From: an uncultured Clostridia bacterium
GTDB lineage: Bacteria > Bacillota > Clostridia > Oscillospirales > Oscillospiraceae
Reading direction: 5' to 3'
Assembly: GCA_945487445.1 (NCBI GenBank)
Contig: CALYTU010000055.1
Location: 1-9,467 of the forward strand
DNA: 9,467 bases
Each line of letters starts with the position of its first letter. Position 1 is the first letter of the stretch. The position numbers and the translations under genes are program-made. Shown one piece after another: positions 1 to 5,847 of this stretch. The notes beneath the pieces are model-generated. The model searched no databases. It saw nothing but the letters and a program-made list of their open reading frames with translations, and was not told the origin of the DNA.

Positions 1-50
1 GATTTCTCGGCGATGAATCGCCTCGAAATGACAGGATACTGAACAGATAC
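1..50. repeat. Right end of a MITE-like element, cut by the window edge
   Basis: These 50 bases are the exact reverse complement of 5621-5670 (50 of 50 positions), which is one arm of the complete element at 5621-5743. The segment ends with the terminal inverted repeat TACTGAACAGATAC at 37-50. Identity to the other copy stops at base 50, which supports this as the true element end. The remainder lies outside the window, so whether the copy is complete, and whether it has a target duplication, cannot be seen. Confidence 0.85.
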
Positions 51-120
51 ATTTGCCGTAGTAGGGGCGCTCATTGAGCGCCCCAGTCCGCCATGGGCGG
101 ACAACTTGCCAGAGGCAAAT
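51..120. repeat. Multi-hairpin intergenic element
   Basis: ATTTGCC at 51-57 is complementary to GGCAAAT at 114-120 and encloses two perfect hairpins. The first is GGGGCGCTC (64-72) with GAGCGCCCC (76-84) and a 3-base loop. The second is GTCCGCC (86-92) with GGCGGAC (96-102) and a 3-base loop. The set can be drawn as a multi-branch junction on either strand. A competing local hairpin, TTGCC (106-110) with GGCAA (114-118), would replace the closing helix. No coding region is supported here. It looks like a REP-like intergenic repeat, and the first hairpin has a relative at 9410-9436. Confidence 0.6.
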
Positions 121-204
121 CCGGCGACGTGCCGTCATGATCTGAAGCGCTGCGCTCGGAACGATATGCCATGCCTTTTGGCGGCATTGCACGAAAACAA
201 AACA
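121..204. other. Non-coding stretch downstream of the operon
   Basis: I find no supportable gene between the hairpin block and the terminator. There are weak short palindromes: AGCG/CGCT around 146-156 and GCC-TTTT-GGC at 173-182, the latter able to extend as ATGCC (171-175) with GGCAT (183-187). Read on the minus strand, 190-204 is the T-rich tail of the terminator stem at 205-246. Confidence 0.4.
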
Positions 205-246
205 GGCAATCGGAGAACATCCCACGCGTTTTCGTCTCCGATTGCC
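190..246 (-). terminator. Probable rho-independent terminator of the operon, possibly bidirectional
   Basis: GGCAATCGGAGA (205-216) and TCTCCGATTGCC (235-246) form a perfect 12-bp stem with an 18-base loop. On the minus strand, where the genes run, the stem is followed by TGTTTTGTTTTCG (positions 204 down to 192), a T-rich tail 55 bases past the stop codon of the last gene. On the plus strand the same stem is followed by CGTTTTTG (247-254), so it could also stop transcription arriving from the left. The loop is longer than usual for a strong terminator. Confidence 0.6.
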
Positions 247-286
247 CGTTTTTGATTGCCTGTTCCGATTGCCGATTGCCTGTTCC
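240..286. repeat. Tandem GATTGCC repeats
   Basis: The heptamer GATTGCC occurs four times on the plus strand, at 240-246, 254-260, 267-273 and 274-280, and once inverted (GGCAATC) at 205-211. The longer unit GATTGCCTGTTCC is present at 254-266 and again at 274-286. Because each copy can pair with the inverted copy at 205-211, the terminator stem has several alternative partners. The pattern looks like slippage-type expansion of the terminator arm. Confidence 0.7.
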
Positions 287-300
287 CTGGAGGGTGTTAC

Positions 301-747
301 CTATTCCTGTGATCCCGCTTCCCGCCTTCGCAGGACGAGATAGCGGGCCGTCAACGCGGCGGTCAGCAGGTCCAGAAAGACGACGCTTCCGAGATCCCAG
401 CGGAGCTGGCCCCGGTAAATGGGGTCCAGAGCCCACACCGGGACATGTTCCAATGCATCGGCCATGGAACAGCCATAGCGCATGTTGACCCGTAGGATGA
501 GCGTCGCGCAGCCGTAGTAGAGACCGGGAAGGGCAGTGAGCGGCGCGAGCAGGGCGGCAGCGCAGATGCCCAGCCCGGAGCAGCGCCTTGCAAGCAGCCG
601 ATAGCCGCCTAGGGCGAGCAGGAACCCGATCAGACCGGCGAAGCCCGTGAAGCTGCCGATTTGCAGCAGGAACCAGGCCAGGGGCGCCGTGGGCAGGGCG
701 CAGACCAGGGCTCCGAAACAGCCGAAAATCCGTCGTTCGCGATTCAT
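301..747 (-). CDS. Small polytopic membrane protein of unknown function
   Basis: The product is a 148-residue protein that I do not recognise. It is strongly hydrophobic, with about four membrane segments near residues 8-28, 33-50, 58-85 and 116-138. A polar stretch at about 88-115 separates the last two and contains RYGCSMADALE and a tryptophan, and the tail is basic (LRRREAGSQE). The start MNRERR is inferred. The reading frame stays open to 843 inside the preceding gene, but this ATG lies four bases after that gene's stop (TGA-CGCT-ATG). There is no Shine-Dalgarno sequence, which suggests translation by reinitiation after the LCP gene. Its place at the end of a sortase-LCP run hints at a cell-envelope role, but no motif supports a specific function. 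The probable operon terminator follows 55 bases downstream. Confidence 0.7.
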   Translation of the reverse strand: MNRERRIFGCFGALVCALPTAPLAWFLLQIGSFTGFAGLIGFLLALGGYRLLARRCSGLGICAAALLAPLTALPGLYYGCATLILRVNMRYGCSMADALEHVPVWALDPIYRGQLRWDLGSVVFLDLLTAALTARYLVLRRREAGSQE

Positions 748-751
748 AGCG

Positions 752-1891
752 TCAGTCGACCATGGTGTAGAAAATCTGGAGGACGGCTTCAAACAGGTCT
801 GTTTCATCCAGATAGCAGACCGTGGAGCCGCCGAGCTTGCCATAGGTGCCGGAGATGCCCCGGAAGGAAAAGGTCGCGCCGTGGTTGAGGAAGGTGGAGC
901 TCAGGAAGGTGACGTCGGGAATATCCAGATTTGTGACCATGTAGGGCGCAAGCGAGGAAAAAAGGTCAACCGGGAAGGTCAGATCCTCCCTGGACTTTGC
1001 CACGGCCAGCTTTGCAAACTCTGACACATATTGCTTTTGCCGCTCCATACGCTTTGTGTTGGCCTCCAGATCGTGGCCGCGCGTACGGATGTAGCGGTCG
1101 AGGTATGCGCCCTGAAGCTCGATCGGGTCGCCCTTTTTGAACGTCACGCCGTCTTTCATCGTCACGTCGATGAGTGAGTTCAGCGTCACATGGCCCACGG
1201 CCTCATTGGCGGACTGGATGCCGTTCATGTCCATTGCCAGATAGGAGCTGATCGGCAGGCCGAACAGGAGACGGGAAACGGAGCGAACGGTGTTTTCGCA
1301 GCTGGTTTCCCGGCCGTTGCCGTAGCCGTAGGCAACCGTAATCTGCTCAAAGCGAGTGCCGATATACTTGTTGTCCGCCGAATAGATTTCGACCTGTGCG
1401 TAGGAGTTGCGGTCGATGTTCAGAATGGTGGTCTCGCCGGTGTTGGTGTCGATGGCGATCAGCAGAATTACGTCCGACTGTCCGCCCGTGCCGATGACGT
1501 CCGTTTCCTGAATTTCGTGGTCGATTCCGAGGAAAAGAACGGTGGTCAGGTCCCGGTTGAGCTCATAGGTGTGACCCTGGTAGACAATGGTGGTGCCGTC
1601 GTTGAGACGAAGGATGTAGTCGTCCGTCCCGGTGGGGACCTCATCCACAATGGGAACGCCGTTGACCGAGTCGCCCATATCCACGTTGTGTACGTCGCCG
1701 TAAATCAGCATCCGTCCGCCGCCGATGAAGACGTCGGCATAGGCCAGCAGCTTCAAGGTCTCCACGCCGAGCCGCGCCAGGCTCAAAAAGAGGATCAACA
1801 GCGCCAGGGTGCCGCCGGTGATCCTTCGGGCAGATTTCCGCTCCGGCGCGGTAAAGCGGCCCTGATAGCGTTCGTTACTTGGTCGGTTCAT
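752..1891 (-). CDS. LytR-CpsA-Psr (LCP) family cell-envelope protein
   Basis: This 379-residue protein has a basic cytoplasmic N-terminus, one membrane anchor at about residues 25-50, an extracellular linker, and an LCP domain at about 116-290. Family members attach lipid-linked glycopolymers such as teichoic acid or capsule to peptidoglycan or to surface proteins. LCP signs are TVLFLGIDHE (117-126), SDVILLIAID (139-148), the arginine of NIDRNSY (158-164), AYGYGNG (187-193), and the C-terminal DRYIRTRGHD (265-274) and RMERQKQYV (281-289) arginine block. The usual PRD-type motif is replaced by DRN here. A tail of about 90 residues (GISGTYGKLGG, ending LQIFY) resembles clostridial LCP subfamilies. 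No LPxTG signal is present. The start overlaps the end of the sortase gene by 17 bases, with only a weak GGGGGTG ribosome site 10 bases upstream, so translation is probably coupled. The polymer it transfers cannot be told from the sequence. Confidence 0.88.
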   Translation of the reverse strand: MNRPSNERYQGRFTAPERKSARRITGGTLALLILFLSLARLGVETLKLLAYADVFIGGGRMLIYGDVHNVDMGDSVNGVPIVDEVPTGTDDYILRLNDGTTIVYQGHTYELNRDLTTVLFLGIDHEIQETDVIGTGGQSDVILLIAIDTNTGETTILNIDRNSYAQVEIYSADNKYIGTRFEQITVAYGYGNGRETSCENTVRSVSRLLFGLPISSYLAMDMNGIQSANEAVGHVTLNSLIDVTMKDGVTFKKGDPIELQGAYLDRYIRTRGHDLEANTKRMERQKQYVSEFAKLAVAKSREDLTFPVDLFSSLAPYMVTNLDIPDVTFLSSTFLNHGATFSFRGISGTYGKLGGSTVCYLDETDLFEAVLQIFYTMVD

Positions 1892-2747
1892 CGCTGATCA
1901 GCACCCCCTGTACAAGATAGCGGTACTTGCCGTGCTCCAAACAGGTGCTCAGGATTACAAGCTTATCCTCCGTGGTCACTTCCACGTCCTTGCGCACGGC
2001 GCGGATCATGGTCTTCGGGGCCAGAATATAGTTCTGAATCCAGTCTTCAAACACCTGATCGTCGGAGAAGTCAAAGCAGTTGAGCAGGTGGCGGGTGTCA
2101 AACTGGATGGCCGCTGCGATGCGGTAGGTCAGAATATGGCCCGGCGTATAGATGAAAAAGAATTCGTGTTCGTCGAATATCCTGTTGTCGCGCAGATAGA
2201 CCAGGTTGGAGAACATCGTCTGGTTGAGCATGTTGTGGCCGTAGATGACCGTAACCCGGTCGGAGAAATCCTTCGCATTGGCCTTCTGCGTATAGAGACT
2301 GCCGGCAAAGAGATATTTTCGGTTGAGGTCCTTGTGCAGATAGAAATTGTCGTCGTCCTCAATCCGCGGCTGGAGGATCGGCAGGTCAATGTCCTTGCGG
2401 TGTGGCTCCATGGGGAAGTAGATCCAGGCATAGATATCCGGGTTGACCTGCTCGAGGGAGGCGAAGTCCACCGGGTTGTCGGGCAGGGGCTCCGTGGTCT
2501 CCGTTGCGGCGGTGGAGGCGGGCGCGGAGCTGACCGGCTGCGTCGTGGCCTGGCTTTCCGTGGAAATGACGGGAGTGGAGAGAGACGGCGTCTGGGTGTG
2601 GTATTGGCTCGGATCGAGCGGCTTTTTCCACCATGGATTCATCAGGATGATGGCCGCGATGCCGCCCAGAAGCAGCAGCACCGAGATCAGCAGCACGACG
2701 ATCCAGACCCGTTTGGAGCGTTTGGTTTCATTGGTTTGGTTTGGCAT
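1875..2747 (-). CDS. Class B sortase (membrane transpeptidase)
   Basis: The product is a 290-residue sortase. It has a short basic N-terminus, one membrane segment at about 14-36, a low-complexity Ser/Thr/Pro linker at about 50-90 and a catalytic domain from about 95 to the end. The catalytic triad can be read directly: His171 in YGHNM, Cys269 in LSTC and Arg276 in YRYLVQG. NPDIYAWIYFP (102-112) and DNFYLHKD (133-140) are typical of class B, which cleaves NP(Q/K)TN-like sorting signals and joins the substrate to peptidoglycan; some members build pili. No candidate substrate with a sorting signal is visible in this window. AAAGGAG lies 8 bases before the ATG, and GGAG at 2756-2759 can pair with CTCC just before the start codon. 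It follows trkH by 38 bp with no terminator and overlaps the LCP gene, so the pair is probably co-translated. Confidence 0.92.
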   Translation of the reverse strand: MPNQTNETKRSKRVWIVVLLISVLLLLGGIAAIILMNPWWKKPLDPSQYHTQTPSLSTPVISTESQATTQPVSSAPASTAATETTEPLPDNPVDFASLEQVNPDIYAWIYFPMEPHRKDIDLPILQPRIEDDDNFYLHKDLNRKYLFAGSLYTQKANAKDFSDRVTVIYGHNMLNQTMFSNLVYLRDNRIFDEHEFFFIYTPGHILTYRIAAAIQFDTRHLLNCFDFSDDQVFEDWIQNYILAPKTMIRAVRKDVEVTTEDKLVILSTCLEHGKYRYLVQGVLISDEPTK

Positions 2748-2785
2748 GGAGCAGACTCCTTTCTTTGGCAGTGAGCGGACATGGG

Positions 2786-4231
2786 TTATTTTTTCAGCCA
2801 GGTGGAGGGGGAGAGGGAGATCAGCATGGGGTAGATCTCCAACCGCCCGAAGAGCATGGCAAAGGCGAGGACCACTTTGAAGAACGGACTGTAGCCTGCG
2901 TAGCTGGCGGCAGGGCCGACCAGATTGAAACCGGGGCCGATGTTGTTGAGGCAGGAGGCCACGGCAGTAAAGTTTGTGACGCCGTCAAAGCCGGGCTGGA
3001 AAGAGACGATGAACCAGAACGCGGCAAACAGCCCCATATAGAGCGCGAAATAGGTGCCGATGCTGATCAGTGTGGCGCTCTCCACTGGCTTCCCCTCGAA
3101 GCGGACCGAGGTGACAGACCGGGGGTGGAGCAGGTGGCGGATCTCCCGGCGGGTAGTCTTAAAGAGCAAAACCGCCCGGGAGACCTTGAGACCGCCGGCT
3201 GTGGAGCCCGCGCATGCGCCGATGAACATCAGTAACACCAGGATCATCCGGGAGAGGGTCGGCCATTGGTCAAAGTCCACGGTGGAGAAGCCGGTCGTGG
3301 AGGAGATGGAGGTCACCTGGAAGAAGGCGCTTCGCAGGGCGTCGCTGAAGCCGGCGCAGAGCGGGAGAATGTTCCAGCAGATCAGGGCTGTGGCGGTTCC
3401 GATCAGGATCACATAGGTCCAGAGCTCCTCGCTGCGAAGGGCGGCGCGGAAGCGGCGCATGAGCAGAAGGAAATAGAGGTTGAAGTTGATGCCGAAGAGC
3501 ATCATGAATACTGCGATGACCCACTGCAGGTAGGGACTGTAGCCCGCGATGCTCGCGGCCTTCATGCCGAAGCCGCCGGTGCCGGCGGTGCCGAAGGTGT
3601 GGATGGCGCTGTCGAACAGCGGCATCCCGCCCGCCACCAGCAGCACAAGCTCCAGCAGGGTCATGGCAATATAGAGGGTGTAGAGGATCTTGGCGGTGTC
3701 GCGCAATCTGGGCGAGAGCTTGCCCATGGTGGGGCCGGGCATTTCCGCCCGGAGCACATGGATGGTGCGGCCCGAGAGATTCGGCATCACGGCCACCATC
3801 AAAACCAGAACGCCCATGCCGCCGATCCAGTGGGTGAAGCTGCGCCAGAAGAGCATGGACCGGGCCATGGCCTCCACGTCCGTCAAAATGGACGCGCCTG
3901 TGGTGGTAAAGCCGGAGACCGTCTCAAAGAAGGCGTCGATAAAGTTGGGGATCTGGCCGCTCAGCACGAAGGGCAGGGCGCCCAGGGCGGAGACGCTCAG
4001 CCAGGCCAGGCCTGTGACGAAGAAGCCCTCCTTGGCGAAAATCACCGGGTCGTCCGTGCGAAAGAGCCCGCAAAGCAGGCACCCCAGCGCCAGACCCAGG
4101 GCAATGGTAATCAGGAAGGGAAACAGTCCGCCGTCCGCGTAGTAGATCGAAACGGCCAGCGGCAGGAGCAGAAGTCCGCTTTCCAGCAGCAGAATGCGGC
4201 CGATGAGGAAATAGACCATTTTGCGGTTCAT
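2786..4231 (-). CDS. trkH: TrkH-type potassium uptake pore subunit
   Basis: The 481-residue membrane protein is close to the usual TrkH length (about 480). Trk systems import K+ and are gated by the TrkA ring bound at the cytoplasmic face. All four selectivity-filter loops can be read: SGFTTTGAS (106-114), GTAGTGGFG (214-222), SSTTGFSTVD (310-319) and NNIGPGFN (429-436). The intramembrane gate loop is GACAGSTAGGLK (338-349). FGRLEIYPML (461-470) is the typical TrkH C-terminal signature and separates it from the shorter KtrB upstream. The start ATG is preceded by GGGAGG 7 bases away, and the gene begins 12 bp after the trkA stop, as expected for a gate-pore pair made together. No missing filter residue or frameshift is seen. 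The coupling ion cannot be told from the sequence. Confidence 0.94.
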   Translation of the reverse strand: MNRKMVYFLIGRILLLESGLLLLPLAVSIYYADGGLFPFLITIALGLALGCLLCGLFRTDDPVIFAKEGFFVTGLAWLSVSALGALPFVLSGQIPNFIDAFFETVSGFTTTGASILTDVEAMARSMLFWRSFTHWIGGMGVLVLMVAVMPNLSGRTIHVLRAEMPGPTMGKLSPRLRDTAKILYTLYIAMTLLELVLLVAGGMPLFDSAIHTFGTAGTGGFGMKAASIAGYSPYLQWVIAVFMMLFGINFNLYFLLLMRRFRAALRSEELWTYVILIGTATALICWNILPLCAGFSDALRSAFFQVTSISSTTGFSTVDFDQWPTLSRMILVLLMFIGACAGSTAGGLKVSRAVLLFKTTRREIRHLLHPRSVTSVRFEGKPVESATLISIGTYFALYMGLFAAFWFIVSFQPGFDGVTNFTAVASCLNNIGPGFNLVGPAASYAGYSPFFKVVLAFAMLFGRLEIYPMLISLSPSTWLKK

Positions 4232-4243
4232 GCGCGGCCCTCC

Positions 4244-5602
4244 CTACTGCAGGATCTCGCCCAGGGCGTTGAGCCGGCGCTGCCCCGCGATCACCACAAC
4301 CCGGTCTCCGGGGAGAATCACGTCGTCGCCGTCGGGGATGATGGCCCTGCGGTCCCGGAGAATGCCCCCGATCAGGATATTCTTTTTCAGCTCCAGCTCC
4401 TTGAGGGGGATGTCGGTGAAATCGGCCTCCTCACTGATAATGAACTCCAGCGCCTCGGCCTTGCCGTCCATCAGCTGATAGAGGTTTTCGATGGAAGAGC
4501 CGATGGAGGACTGCAGGGCTCTGGCGTAGCGAATTACGACGTTTACGACCACGTCCTTCGGGGATATGACGATCTCCAACCCCATTTGTTCCGCCATGCG
4601 GGCCATCTCGTCGTGGTTGACCTTGGCGATGACCTGGCCCACGCGCTGGGCCTTGGCGTAGTAGGCGACGAGGATGTTCTCCTCGTCCATGCCGGTCAGG
4701 CAAACGAAGGCGTCCTGGTTGTGCAGCCCCGCCTCCTGCAAAAGCTCGGGATGCGTGCCGTCGCCGCAGTAGGTGGAGATTGCCGGCAGCATATCGCTGA
4801 ATTTGTGGCACACGGCCCGATCGGTGTCGATCAGATTCACGTTCGAGCCCGAGGAGAGCAGCATTTTGGAGAGATAGTAGGCGATGCGGCTGCCGCCGAG
4901 CAGCATGACGTTCCTGGCCTGCTTTCTGGCAAGGCCGGCAGCCTTCAAAAGCTTCCAGAGTTCAACCCGGTCTGCGGTCAGACCGATTCGGTCTCCGGCC
5001 TGGAGGGTGAAGTCGCCGCGGGGGATGATGACCTCGGCCCCGCGCTGGACCACGCAGATCAGGAACCTGGCCCGGAACCGCTCACGCAGATCCATCAGCC
5101 GTCCGCCCACCAGGGGAGAGTCCTCCTTCAGCCGCAGCTCCACCATTTCAAAGTTGCGCCGGGAGAAGGTCTCCACCTTGGAGGCCGCCGGCAGCTTGAG
5201 AATGTGGTGGAGCTCCTGCGCGGTCAAAAGCTCGGGGTTGACGGACATGGACAGCCCCAGCTGCTGGCGCAGAAAGCTCAGAGATTTATCGTTGTACTGG
5301 GGGTTGCGGATGCGGGCGATGGTGTGATCGGCGCCCTGGCGTTTGGCCAGAAAGCACATCAGCATGTTCAGCTCATCGGAACCCGTCACGGCGATGAAGA
5401 GGTCGGTTCTGTCCACGCCGGCCGCCTGAAGGGCCTCGCAGTCCGCGCCGTTGCCCACCATGCACATCACGTCATACTGGTTGGTCAACTCTTCAAGCAC
5501 GGTCGAGCGGCTGTCCATGGCGACCATATCGTGGCCCTCCGCCACCAGTGCGCTGATCAGGGCCACGCCGATCTTGCCGCAGCCCACAAGAATGATTCTC
5601 AT
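4244..5602 (-). CDS. trkA: TrkA, double-RCK gating subunit of the Trk potassium system
   Basis: The 452-residue soluble protein has two tandem RCK modules, each a Rossmann TrkA_N followed by TrkA_C, as in classical TrkA (about 458 residues). It assembles as a ring under TrkH and controls K+ flow in response to bound nucleotides. Module 1 covers about 1-220, with GCGKIG (7-12), Asp30 ending the second strand and GNGADCEAL (50-58), consistent with NAD(H) binding. Module 2 covers about 230-452, with GGSRIA (236-241), Asp259 and CGDGTHPELL (279-288); its glycine loop lacks the third glycine, so nucleotide binding may differ. AAAAGGAG lies 7 bases upstream of the ATG. That ribosome site abuts the MITE-like insertion at 5621-5743, and its first bases are part of the duplicated target. 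The partner trkH follows after 12 bp. Confidence 0.94.
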   Translation of the reverse strand: MRIILVGCGKIGVALISALVAEGHDMVAMDSRSTVLEELTNQYDVMCMVGNGADCEALQAAGVDRTDLFIAVTGSDELNMLMCFLAKRQGADHTIARIRNPQYNDKSLSFLRQQLGLSMSVNPELLTAQELHHILKLPAASKVETFSRRNFEMVELRLKEDSPLVGGRLMDLRERFRARFLICVVQRGAEVIIPRGDFTLQAGDRIGLTADRVELWKLLKAAGLARKQARNVMLLGGSRIAYYLSKMLLSSGSNVNLIDTDRAVCHKFSDMLPAISTYCGDGTHPELLQEAGLHNQDAFVCLTGMDEENILVAYYAKAQRVGQVIAKVNHDEMARMAEQMGLEIVISPKDVVVNVVIRYARALQSSIGSSIENLYQLMDGKAEALEFIISEEADFTDIPLKELELKKNILIGGILRDRRAIIPDGDDVILPGDRVVVIAGQRRLNALGEILQ

Positions 5603-5612
5603 TGGTTTGCTC

Positions 5613-5620
5613 CTTTTGAA
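5613..5620. repeat. Target-site duplication, trkA side
   Basis: CTTTTGAA here is repeated at 5744-5751 on the other side of the inserted element. On the coding (minus) strand it reads TTCAAAAG and runs straight into GAG, so it supplies the first part of the trkA ribosome binding site AAAAGGAG. Confidence 0.75.
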
Positions 5621-5743
5621 GTATCTGTTCAGTATCCTGTCATTTCGAGGCGATTCATCGCCGAGAAATCCGTATTATCTACGCAAAAAGGAACGGATTT
5701 CTCACTTCGTTCGAAATGACAGATGGGGCTACTGAATAGATAC
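5621..5743. mobile_element. MITE-like palindromic element with target-site duplication
   Basis: The 123-bp element has no coding capacity. Its terminal inverted repeats are GTATCTGTTCAGTA (5621-5634) and, read on the other strand, GTATCTATTCAGTA (5743-5730), matching at 13 of 14 positions. Two inner blocks also pair exactly: CTGTCATTTCGA (5637-5648) with 5711-5722, and GAGAAATCCGT (5663-5673) with 5693-5703. The flanks carry CTTTTGAA at 5613-5620 and 5744-5751, extendable to a 10-base match if end bases are shared, as expected for a target duplication. The core is the widespread TCATTTCGA...GAGAAAT repeat. Translation of it gives the spurious peptide CHFERSEKS often mistaken for protein. Mobilisation would need a transposase encoded elsewhere. 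Confidence 0.82.
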
Positions 5744-5751
5744 CTTTTGAA
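5744..5751. repeat. Target-site duplication, ktrA side
   Basis: This is the second copy of CTTTTGAA, directly adjoining the outer end of the element's terminal repeat. Including the ambiguous boundary bases, 5743-5752 matches 5612-5621 at 10 of 10 positions. Confidence 0.75.
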
Positions 5752-5847
5752 GAACAGAACGTATCCCGGAAGAAACGGCTGAAAACCCCTTTTCTCCTTG
5801 GCGTTGCCTGCGCGGACCATATTCCGTTCGCTTCTGGTTCCTTATCC

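Larger units (their letters stand above)
5603..5847. other. ktrA-trkA intergenic region with an inserted repeat
   Basis: This is the only long gap inside the gene run. Half of it (5621-5743) is the MITE-like element. Removing the element and one target copy leaves about 114 bp, so the ancestral gap was still larger than its neighbours. In 5752-5847 I see no convincing promoter or terminator; GAAAA-CCCC-TTTTC near 5780-5794 is only a weak hairpin. Whether trkA-trkH has its own promoter here is undecided. Confidence 0.5.

Noticed and set aside
171..488. A 105-codon plus-strand frame across the terminator and the start of the small membrane gene
   Set aside because: It runs through the hairpin repeats and antisense to the gene at 301-747, and its translation consists of repeat-derived peptide.
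2718..2747. PNQTN at the N-terminus of the sortase, resembling a class B sorting signal
   Set aside because: Sorting signals are C-terminal and followed by a hydrophobic segment and basic tail. Here the motif is at residues 2-6, on the cytoplasmic side of a signal anchor.
5671..5692. A promoter in the centre of the MITE-like element (GATAAT on the minus strand)
   Set aside because: The -10-like hexamer has no acceptable -35 at 16-18 bases, so it is not supported from sequence alone.
3266..5719. An 817-codon open frame on the plus strand, opposite trkA and trkH
   Set aside because: Its product is rich in G, H, E, Q and V with no domain, has no ribosome site, and runs antisense to two clear genes. 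High GC at third codon positions on the real strand removes stops from this frame.
5629..5820. A 63-codon minus-strand frame containing CHFERSEKS
   Set aside because: This peptide is a familiar by-product of translating the TCATTTCGA...GAGAAAT repeat. The frame lies almost wholly in the MITE-like element.
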